Shown one piece after another: positions 58,287-64,000 of a DNA stretch of 64,000 nt. Below the pieces are notes generated by a model. That model made no database searches. It was not told where the DNA came from and saw only the letters and a list, made by a program, of their open reading frames with translations. The DNA comes from CAADGU01 sp964467705 (GTDB taxonomy: Bacteria > Chloroflexota > Anaerolineae > Promineifilales > Promineifilaceae), in contig CAYXUZ010000004.1 of assembly GCA_964467705.1 (NCBI GenBank), positions 34,374-98,373 on the forward strand. The letters run 5' to 3'. Each line of letters starts with the position of its first letter. Positions within the stretch are counted from its first letter, which is position 1. Made by a program: the position numbers and the translations under genes.

Positions 58287-58317
58287 TTGACTCTCCCCAA
58301 AGGGCAGGCTGTATACT
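58287..58317 (+). promoter_or_regulatory. MerR-type promoter with 19-base spacer
   Basis: TTGACT (58287-58292) and TATACT (58312-58317) with 19 bases between, over a partial dyad (CTCCCC, AAAGGGCAG). Long spacers of this kind mark promoters activated by MerR regulators. The start would fall at about 58324, the A of the merR-like ATG, so the transcript looks leaderless. Confidence 0.85.
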
Positions 58318-58323
58318 CCCGGC

Positions 58324-59142
58324 ATGAGTAAGCCCAACCACCTGATGCGAATTGGCCCATTCGCAGACGCCTCTCTTCTCTCCATCAAAGCCCTTCGTCT
58401 GTATGACCGACTGGGTATCTTGCAGCCAGCCTACCTGGACCCGGAAACGGGGTACCGGCATTACCAGCCTGATCAACTGGAGACAGCCCGGTTCATTCGT
58501 ACCTTACGGCAGATGGACGTACCGCTGGCGTTGGTGCGGGAGTTGGTGGCGGCGGATAGAGATACGGCCGTGTCCCTATTGACCCAATATTGGCGGGCTT
58601 ATGAAGCGCGCGTTTTACTCGTCCGGCGGACAACGAATGAGTTAATAGCCCAATTACAAAATGAGGTGAAACAAATGACACTGGATGTAGAAGTTAAAGA
58701 ATTAAGTGTGCAGCAGATCGCCAGCATCAGCAAACACATCACCGTAGCTGAATTAGATGCCACCATTCGTGACAGTCTGGCGGCCCTGGGCCAGTTGGTG
58801 GAAGCACAGCACGGTCAGACAGCGGGAGAACCCTTCGGCATTTATCATGGCCCGATTAACGAAACGGAAAACGGCCCCATTGAGGTTTGCTGGCCGGTGA
58901 ACGGCAAAATCACGGCCGTGGGCGATATTGTGGTCAAAGAACTGCCCGCCACCAAAGCCGCCAGCGTGACCGTGCAAAATGAGATGTGTGACTTCCCGCA
59001 CATCCTGAAGGCGTATGATGCGGCGTATGATTGGATACAGGCCAACGGGTATGAAATGGCCGATTCGCCACGTGAGGTGTGGTGGACTGCCCCTGGGCCT
59101 GAGGCCAAGATGGAGATTGTCTGGCCGTTCCGAGAACGGTAA
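58324..59142 (+). CDS. MerR-family regulator with GyrI-like effector domain
   Basis: A 272-residue regulator. Winged helix: MRIGPFADASLLSIKALRLY, then RLGILQPAYLDPETGYRHYQ, with the MerR helix-turn-helix and wing. A helix to about residue 120 is followed by the effector part (VKELSVQQIASISKHITVAE through GPIEVCWPVNGKITAVGDIV to VVKELPATKAASVTVQNEMC, EVWWTAPGPEAKMEIVWPF), which is the BmrR/GyrI-like small-molecule domain. It probably activates or represses its own 19-base-spacer promoter. No efflux pump gene is adjacent. The ATG at 58324 is leaderless. Confidence 0.92.
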   Translation: MSKPNHLMRIGPFADASLLSIKALRLYDRLGILQPAYLDPETGYRHYQPDQLETARFIRTLRQMDVPLALVRELVAADRDTAVSLLTQYWRAYEARVLLVRRTTNELIAQLQNEVKQMTLDVEVKELSVQQIASISKHITVAELDATIRDSLAALGQLVEAQHGQTAGEPFGIYHGPINETENGPIEVCWPVNGKITAVGDIVVKELPATKAASVTVQNEMCDFPHILKAYDAAYDWIQANGYEMADSPREVWWTAPGPEAKMEIVWPFRER

Positions 59143-59144
59143 AC

Positions 59145-59184
59145 GGTAAGCGGTGAGCGGCCGGGAGGCCGCTCACCGCTTACC
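59145..59184. terminator. Strong 18-base stem hairpin after the MerR gene
   Basis: GGTAAGCGGTGAGCGGCC (59145-59162) and its exact complement (59167-59184) around GGGA. It begins 3 bases after the MerR stop and ends 3 bases before the convergent gene. It uses the GGTAAGC unit of the mirrored repeats; no T-run. Confidence 0.75.
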
Positions 59185-59186
59185 AT

Positions 59187-60392
59187 TCATTCTCCTGCCC
59201 GCCGCACCATGAAGCGCTCTTCCGGTCGCCAGAGGGAGAATGCACCAGTCCCGAACAACAAAATGAGGATGGTGCAGGTCACGGCCAGGACATTTCCTCC
59301 GTTTGCTCCCTGTGTCAACATGGTAAACCCCAACGGAAACAGCAGCGGCAGCGTCATCAGCCGCCCCATGATGCCCAGGATGACCATCACGGCCGTGACC
59401 ACCCCCACCACCATCCAAAACTGCGCCAACGCCGCCGGGCCAGGCAGCCCCCAGGTTGTAAAAAGTGTCACCCATTTGCCCGTATCAAAATTTATGTAAA
59501 GCCCCCAGAGGGAAATGAGCAAAATCAGGCGAAAAAGGGGGGGCAGGTACACAGCCGTGACCAGATACACCCGCCGCTGCCATTGCTGGTACACGGCCGT
59601 GGCCGGATCAAACCAGCCAACCGTCATCAGCCAATCCCGCAAAAAGCTGGCCGACGTGGCCAGGGCAAACAGCGTCCCGGCAATCGCTGCCCCCACGGCG
59701 GGCACAATCGGCCACAACACCACGCTCATAAACGCCATCTGAAAGCCAGCAAAGATGCGGCGATGCCAGCTATGAGGGAGTGGTTGAGCCGGTAAATTCC
59801 ACTTTTGCCGCAGCCACAGGCCAAAGACAAATAGATACCGGGCAAAACCAATGAGCAGATACCAGGGTGGCAACTGCCCATACCACACCGCCAACAACGT
59901 TACCACCACCAGCCCCAGGCCATCGAATTCCATATCCAGCCGTTCACCCAGGCGGGTGGCATGGTTGGTGATGCGGGCGGCATAGCCGTCCAGGTAGTCG
60001 GCCACATCAGCGATAGTGTAAAAAATGGCGGGCAGCCAGCCCAACCAACCGCCAGGCCAGGGTGAAAGCAAAAAACCGGCCACCAAGCTAATCATCAGCC
60101 CCCGCAGCAGCGTCAGCCGGTTGCCCCAACCAAAACGCAGCAGCAATTCCATTTCCCCCGGCCGATGATTTTCCGGCAGATGCCGCCACACCACCCAGAG
60201 CGAATAGGCGGCGGTCACGGCCGTCAGCCCCAACCACCTCTCCGCGCAACACGGCCACACCCCCCGCCACAGCAGGTAAAAGAGGAAGATGGTCAAAAGG
60301 TACACGGCCGTGACCATCCCCCACCGCCTCTTCAATCTCCCTAACCTTTGGTTAGCAATCTCCAATCTCTTAATCTCCAATTTATAACGCAC
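59187..60392 (-). CDS. CDP-alcohol phosphatidyltransferase family protein
   Basis: A 401-residue membrane protein with about ten helices. The catalytic motif is complete: DYLDGYAARITNHATRLGER with LDMEFDG after it, that is D-x2-D-G-x2-A-R-x8-G-x3-D-x3-D. Family members join a CDP-activated alcohol to an acceptor alcohol, making phosphatidylglycerophosphate, phosphatidylinositol or similar head groups at the membrane. The long C-terminal extension of six helices is beyond the usual ~200 residues and is unexplained; it might form a second membrane module. Acceptor unknown. Confidence 0.85.
   Translation of the reverse strand: MRYKLEIKRLEIANQRLGRLKRRWGMVTAVYLLTIFLFYLLWRGVWPCCAERWLGLTAVTAAYSLWVVWRHLPENHRPGEMELLLRFGWGNRLTLLRGLMISLVAGFLLSPWPGGWLGWLPAIFYTIADVADYLDGYAARITNHATRLGERLDMEFDGLGLVVVTLLAVWYGQLPPWYLLIGFARYLFVFGLWLRQKWNLPAQPLPHSWHRRIFAGFQMAFMSVVLWPIVPAVGAAIAGTLFALATSASFLRDWLMTVGWFDPATAVYQQWQRRVYLVTAVYLPPLFRLILLISLWGLYINFDTGKWVTLFTTWGLPGPAALAQFWMVVGVVTAVMVILGIMGRLMTLPLLFPLGFTMLTQGANGGNVLAVTCTILILLFGTGAFSLWRPEERFMVRRAGE
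60347..60383. repeat. CAATCTC-type repeat upstream of the CDP-alcohol transferase
   Basis: GGTTAGCAATCTCCAATCTC, then TTAATCTCCAATTT. It lies inside and just before the start of the CDP-alcohol transferase gene. Confidence 0.65.
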
Positions 60393-60537
60393 TGCGTCGT
60401 ATTGCCTGCCCCACCCTTACTCGTTATAATTTCCACAATCTGAGTATGCACTCAATTTTTGTGTTCGCCCACCCACCGAACACAAAAACACAAAAGCACA
60501 CAAACACTAAAATACTCAGACACCTGAACACAAACTT

Positions 60538-61050
60538 ATGGCCCAAGTCAAAATCAAAGTTCGCCCCAAAGAAATTGTTGAGTTCCCCGGCATTTGTGTG
60601 CATTGTGGGCAGCCCGCCCCCCACACCATGACCATTCACAAACGGCTGAGCCGGGTGACGCGGCTGATTGATGTGCCCGTCTGCGCCGATTGTGCGACCC
60701 AACTGCGCCGCCGCTCGATGGATGAAGAGCGGCTGACCAAACTGAAATATGTGGTGAGCGGTGCGGCCTTTTTGGTGACGCTGTTCGCCGTTTTTATCAT
60801 CTTGCCGCCGGGATTGGCTACGGCCGTGCGCCTTTTCGCCGGTGTTGTGATGGGTGGGGTGGTCACGGCCGTCGTCTTTGCCATCTTCCGCCGCCAGATA
60901 CACCAGGTCTACCTGCCGGAGAAAAAAGCCATCCTGCAATCAGCGCGCATCGAAACCTTCTCCTGGCGCGCCACCACCTTTGCCTTTGAAAATGAAGAAT
61001 TTGCCCAGCGATTTGTGACATTGAACGAATCGTTCTTAATGGAAATCTAA
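60538..61050 (+). CDS. Membrane protein with an N-terminal zinc-ribbon-like segment
   Basis: A 170-residue protein. CVHCGQPAPHTMTIH and VCADCATQLRRRS give two CxxC pairs in the first 60 residues, which could bind zinc. One or two membrane helices follow (VVSGAAFLVTLFAVFIILPP, AVRLFAGVVMGGVVTAVVFAIF), then a small beta-rich end (IETFSWRATTFAFENEEFAQRF). I do not recognise the family. It is upstream of etfBA on the same strand with a 63-base gap filled by a mirrored repeat. Confidence 0.68.
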   Translation: MAQVKIKVRPKEIVEFPGICVHCGQPAPHTMTIHKRLSRVTRLIDVPVCADCATQLRRRSMDEERLTKLKYVVSGAAFLVTLFAVFIILPPGLATAVRLFAGVVMGGVVTAVVFAIFRRQIHQVYLPEKKAILQSARIETFSWRATTFAFENEEFAQRFVTLNESFLMEI

Positions 61051-61101
61051 AACGTGAAACGTAAAACGTAACCCTTTACGTTTTACGTTTTACGCCTTAC
61101 G
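61051..61101. repeat. Mirrored (CGTAAAA)n repeat upstream of etfB
   Basis: AACGTGAAACGTAAAACGTA, then the complement TTTACGTTTTACGTTTTACG. It sits just before the etfB ribosome-binding site. Confidence 0.9.
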
Positions 61102-61113
61102 TGGAGGAAATAC

Positions 61114-61914
61114 ATGAAAGTAGTAGTCTGTATCAAACAAACGCCCAGCACCACGGCCGTACTCACCGTAGACGCGGGCGGCAATGTGAAATGGGACGAT
61201 CCGGGTGGCAAACCCAACGTCCTCAACCCCTGGGACGAGTATGCCGTGGAAGAAGGTATCCGCCTCAAGGAAAATCATGGGGCGACGGATGTGATTGTCC
61301 TCACCGCCGGTTCCGAAGAGAGCCAGGAAGCGCTCAAAACCAGCCTGGCCATGGGCTGCACGGAGGCCATCCTGGTCTCAGACGCCGCCTTCAGCGGCAG
61401 CGACACCACCGGCACCGCCCGCATCCTGGCAGCGGCCATCAACAAGGTGGGCGGGGTGGATGTGGCCGTTTTTGGCAAGCAGGCCATTGACGGCGACACC
61501 GGCCTGACCCCCATGCAGGTGGCCCGCAAACTGGGCTGGACGCCGCTCACCTACGTCTCCGCCATCAAAGAGGTCGGCGGCGGCAAGATTACGGTGGAAC
61601 GGCTGCTGGACGATGGCAAAGAAACGGTGACGGCCAATCTGCCTGTCGTTATCAGCGTAGTCAAGGAGATTAACGAGCCGCGTTATCCCTCGCTGATGGG
61701 TATTCGCAAAGCCAGCCGGGCGGAGATTCCGGCCTGGGGTGCGGGTGATCTGGCCGTGGAAGGTGGTGCGGGCACGGCCGTGAGCAAAGTGGATTGGAGC
61801 AAAATCTACGCCATCCCGCCGCGGGTGGGCAGTGTGCAAATGATTACGGCCGATAGCGTCGAAGAACAGGCGCGTATCCTGGCCGACAAACTGTTTGAGG
61901 AGAAGGTGATATGA
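61114..61914 (+). CDS. etfB: Electron transfer flavoprotein, beta subunit
   Basis: A 266-residue protein that carries the AMP site of ETF. MKVVVCIKQTPSTTAVLTVD and NPWDEYAVEEGIRLKENHGA open the fold, and the family signature VKEINEPRYPSLMGIRKASR, near residue 190, contacts the alpha subunit. ETF shuttles electrons from acyl-CoA dehydrogenases and similar flavoproteins. GGAGG lies 7 bases before the ATG. It overlaps etfA by four bases (ATGA). Confidence 0.95.
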   Translation: MKVVVCIKQTPSTTAVLTVDAGGNVKWDDPGGKPNVLNPWDEYAVEEGIRLKENHGATDVIVLTAGSEESQEALKTSLAMGCTEAILVSDAAFSGSDTTGTARILAAAINKVGGVDVAVFGKQAIDGDTGLTPMQVARKLGWTPLTYVSAIKEVGGGKITVERLLDDGKETVTANLPVVISVVKEINEPRYPSLMGIRKASRAEIPAWGAGDLAVEGGAGTAVSKVDWSKIYAIPPRVGSVQMITADSVEEQARILADKLFEEKVI

Positions 61915-62888
61915 GCGGCGTATGGGTTTTTGTGGAAAACAAACAGGGTGAAATTCCGGCCGTCGCCCAGGAAGCGATTGGTGCGGCCCGCAAAGTGGCC
62001 GATGGGTTGGGCCAATCACTCACCGGCCTCGTATTGGGGCAGGGCGTCTCCGGCGTGGCCGAGGCCGCCTTTAACCTGGGCGTGGATGCGGTGGTGGGCG
62101 CGGATGACGCCACACTGGCTAATTTCCGGGTGGAAGCGGCCGGGCCGTTGGCGGCTAAATTGGTGGGCGAACGGCAGCCGTCGGTATTTGTGGTGGGTGG
62201 CAGCACCTACGGCCGTGACCTGGCGGCCTGGGTTGCGGCTGACCTGAACGCCGGTATTGTGGCCGATGGCATTAACCTGAAAGTGGAAGGCAGCGTGGTC
62301 AAAGTGACCCGCCCCGTCTACGCAGGCAAACTGCTGGCCGACGTGAACGTGAAGGAAGGGGTGCAAATCATCACCCTACGCAGCCGCGCCTTTCCCAAAG
62401 CAGAGCCGGTGGGCAAAAGTGGCACGGCCGAATGGGTCAGCGCCGTTGTCAGTGAAGACAACATCCCTACCAAGATCGTCGGTTTTGCCGGGAAAGAAGG
62501 CGGCGTCAGCCTGACCGACGCCAGCATCATCGTCTCCGGTGGGCGCGGTGTGGGTGGCCCGGAAGGGTTCGCCCCGGTGCGGGAACTGGCGCAGACGTTG
62601 GGTGGCGCGTTGGGGGCGTCGCGGGCGGCCGTAGACGCGGGCTGGATTCCGTATGAACATCAGGTGGGGCAGACGGGCAAAACGGTTAGCCCGGATTTGT
62701 ATATTGCCTGTGGCATCAGCGGCGCCATTCAGCATCAGGCCGGTATGCGCACTTCCAAAGTGATTGTGGCTATCAACAAAGACGGCGACGCGCCCATCTT
62801 TAAGCTGGCACACTACGGCATTGTGGGCGACCTGTTTAAGATTCTGCCGGCGCTGTCGGCGGAGTTTAAGAAGCGGCTCGGTTCGTAG
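61911..62888 (+). CDS. etfA: Electron transfer flavoprotein, alpha subunit
   Basis: A 325-residue protein. The C-terminal FAD domain is canonical: SGGRGVGGPEGFAPVRELAQ, LGASRAAVDAGWIPYEHQVG, QTGKTVSPDLYIACGISGAI and AINKDGDAPIFKLAHYGIVG. It binds FAD and passes electrons on, probably to an ETF-quinone oxidoreductase that is not in the window. The TAG is followed directly by a repeat shared with korB, then a terminator that is copy 5 of the 33-base palindrome. Confidence 0.95.
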   Translation: MSGVWVFVENKQGEIPAVAQEAIGAARKVADGLGQSLTGLVLGQGVSGVAEAAFNLGVDAVVGADDATLANFRVEAAGPLAAKLVGERQPSVFVVGGSTYGRDLAAWVAADLNAGIVADGINLKVEGSVVKVTRPVYAGKLLADVNVKEGVQIITLRSRAFPKAEPVGKSGTAEWVSAVVSEDNIPTKIVGFAGKEGGVSLTDASIIVSGGRGVGGPEGFAPVRELAQTLGGALGASRAAVDAGWIPYEHQVGQTGKTVSPDLYIACGISGAIQHQAGMRTSKVIVAINKDGDAPIFKLAHYGIVGDLFKILPALSAEFKKRLGS

Positions 62889-62917
62889 TCGGTTATCGGT
62901 AAACAGTAATCGGTGAT
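62887..62917. repeat. Trailer repeat shared with the kor operon
   Basis: 62887-62914 is identical to 22282-22309. It starts inside the TAG stop of etfA and is followed by the terminator. Confidence 0.9.
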
Positions 62918-62922
62918 TGACG

Positions 62923-62959
62923 AGACCTGTCAGGTTTTAGAAACCTGACAGGTCTTTTT
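62923..62959 (+). terminator. etfBA terminator formed by 33-base palindrome copy 5
   Basis: Arm AGACCTGTCAGGTTT (62923-62937), loop TAG, perfect complementary arm 62941-62955, then TTTTT to 62959. The same element type is used here as a terminator and elsewhere inside genes. Confidence 0.92.
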
Positions 62960-62969
62960 GTTTGCAGTG

Positions 62970-63140
62970 TCAGGTTTGGGTAGGTGCTAACCGTCCCATC
63001 GTTCCCGTGATTTCGATGCGCGTGTTTTTGAATGTTGGACGGCCGTTACAAACCCCAGGCGCACGCACCACATACTTCCTCAACGGGACATACTGATACA
63101 GCTCTCCACCTACTGTTCCTGTTACCAAGTTAGTCATCAT
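62970..63140 (-). pseudogene. Truncated DUF433-type gene
   Basis: A 56-residue product. YQYVPLRKYVVRAPGVCNGR and PTFKNTRIEITG are the characteristic start of a DUF433 domain (VCxGRPxxKxTRI). The helix-turn-helix-like rest of the domain, about 40 residues, is missing: the frame ends after GRLAPTQT. DUF433 proteins are often antitoxin partners of PIN proteins; no toxin gene is visible. AGGAAA lies 6 bases before the ATG at 63138-63140. Confidence 0.6.
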
Positions 63141-63151
63141 ATAATTTCCTG

Positions 63152-63958
63152 TTAACTCGAACAAAACACACTCTCCCCATTTGACCATGATGCCGCTATT
63201 GTATTGCCTTGTGCAATATTAATGACTCCCTTACCATCCCACATTGATAAAGTCCACCCGGAAGGCGCTTTAACGCAGAACATCAAGTATCCACTTGTAC
63301 TCCATGCAGGCACATACTGACCTTCGGTAGTTAATACTGTCTGGTTTTCCTTATCTCGAATATAAATAAGCTGTTCACTTGAAAAATAGGTGACAAACAC
63401 CCAATACCCGTCACTTCGCCAACGTTGCCCACCATTATGGAGGTCGGGGTTCTGGCTAATGTTAACAGCACTATTACCATCCCACTTATATATTTGGACG
63501 CCTGACCCAGGTGCCTCACCAGATGACTCAAATGTGAGTGACCCAGTATTTGTCCATACAGGGTGCGAAATATACCCGATCAAGTACGGGGCAATTTTGC
63601 TGAAAGTATTTACATCAGGTAAGTCATTATTGATTGATACGCCATCCCAAACGTAAATGTCATGCTCTTCATTCCGCTCTGAAAGGAATGCTATTTGCCC
63701 ATTCTCATTCCACGCTGGATAACGATCCCCACCTGTTGGATTTTGGCTAAGGCTGACCGTTGTGTTTCCATCCCAAATAAAAACCTCACTATAATCTCCA
63801 TCATGTGGGGAACTATAAGAATAAAAGATGGTAAACGCCAGGCGATCGTCTGTGCTCCATGTGATTTCACCTATGCCTGCTGGGGATTGGGCGATCTGTG
63901 AAGAACTCTGCCCGTTCCATATAGAGAGGGTTGAACCATCTTGTCGCTTAGAGGTCAT
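63152..63958 (-). CDS. WD40/PD40-like beta-propeller protein, probably lacking its N-terminus
   Basis: A 268-residue protein with five or six repeats of the type WSTDDRLAFTIFYS, PAWNENGQIAFLSERNE, PVWTNTGSLTFESSGEAPGS, QRWRSDGYWVFVTYFS and PAWSTSGYLMFCVKAPSG, each followed by an aromatic-rich WDG strand (VFIWDGNTT, IYVWDGVSI, IYKWDGNSA, LSMWDGKGV). This is a TolB/PD40-like propeller. It has no signal peptide and starts abruptly at MTSKRQDG, so an N-terminal part may be missing. It is AT-richer than most of the window and has no octamer. Confidence 0.6.
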   Translation of the reverse strand: MTSKRQDGSTLSIWNGQSSSQIAQSPAGIGEITWSTDDRLAFTIFYSYSSPHDGDYSEVFIWDGNTTVSLSQNPTGGDRYPAWNENGQIAFLSERNEEHDIYVWDGVSINNDLPDVNTFSKIAPYLIGYISHPVWTNTGSLTFESSGEAPGSGVQIYKWDGNSAVNISQNPDLHNGGQRWRSDGYWVFVTYFSSEQLIYIRDKENQTVLTTEGQYVPAWSTSGYLMFCVKAPSGWTLSMWDGKGVINIAQGNTIAASWSNGESVFCSS

Positions 63959-64000
63959 TTGAAAATTCCTGCTTGATAGAATTGTAAGGCGACCAAACCA

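Noticed and set aside
60424..60939. 171-codon open frame on the minus strand at 60.4-60.9 kb
   Set aside because: The opposite-strand protein at 60538-61050 has two CxxC pairs and membrane helices. The minus-strand product is His- and Gln-rich without structure.
1..64000. tRNA and rRNA genes
   Set aside because: No stretch with a GTTCRANYC-type T-loop in a fitting cloverleaf or with rRNA core sequence was found by eye; a scan with a tRNA covariance model would settle this.

Overview
The window is a draft-assembly piece (three runs of ten N) from a G+C-rich bacterium that I read as a member of Chloroflexota, most likely near Anaerolineae or Ardenticatenia. This is inference. It rests on many glycosyltransferases, small proteins of Chloroflexi type, a secreted protein ending in YLPVVIRP, a KorA with a fused gamma domain, and above all a genome style dominated by the palindromic octamer ACGGCCGT and by many short palindromic repeats. 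No rRNA, tRNA, CRISPR array or complete insertion sequence was seen.

Layout. 1-10.6 kb: envelope and glycan genes (nucleotidyltransferase, O-antigen ligase, B12-radical SAM, DUF952, cNMP/PH membrane protein, DUF2723 membrane glycosyltransferase, GT4, sugar epimerase). 10.8-15.3 kb: nucleotide and RNA genes (CinA/NMNAT fusion, YhaM-like nuclease, UbiX, PNPOx-like protein, NYN/LOTUS protein). 15.5-19.1 kb: an ftsK gene broken by a frameshift at its Walker A motif, then a Rpn-like nuclease gene with one amber codon. 19.3-22.3 kb: korAB. 22.4-33.5 kb: a secreted repeat protein, a lipoyl-less E2, small membrane proteins, fumarylacetoacetase, proS, a DUF3782-like protein, a methyltransferase and a second B12-radical SAM. 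33.7-36.0 kb: an AT-rich stretch with a VapBC-like toxin-antitoxin pair. 36.1-48.3 kb: a surface-glycan locus with GT87, PIG-L deacetylase, acetyltransferase, sulfotransferase, GT2, flippase, four methyltransferase genes (one a relic), a GT39-like protein and a GT4. 48.3-51 kb: an orphan response regulator, a hydrolase, and a LytTR regulator fused to a degenerate ABC domain. 51.1-56.2 kb: a collinear set (RibA/RibD-reductase fusion, dehydrogenase, PTPS homologue with Glu in place of the catalytic Cys, GT4, methyltransferase) that may make a glycosylated, methylated pteridine or pyrimidine. 56.1-64 kb: rhomboid, LPG-synthase-like protein, MerR regulator with a classic 19-base spacer promoter, CDP-alcohol phosphatidyltransferase, etfBA, a truncated DUF433 gene and a beta-propeller protein.

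The most unusual signal is not a gene. (1) ACGGCCGT occurs several times per kilobase, inside and outside genes, in the manner of cyanobacterial HIP1. (2) Five 33-base elements share one exact architecture, a 15-base arm, 3-base loop and 15-base arm, starting AGA and ending TCT, although their arm sequences differ; two lie in frame inside genes, two lie just upstream of genes, and one forms the etf terminator. (3) Many 7-8 base units are repeated a few times and then repeated as their reverse complement, making long hairpins; they fill gene junctions and enter coding sequences in frame, and have supplied start codons, stop codons and protein tails.
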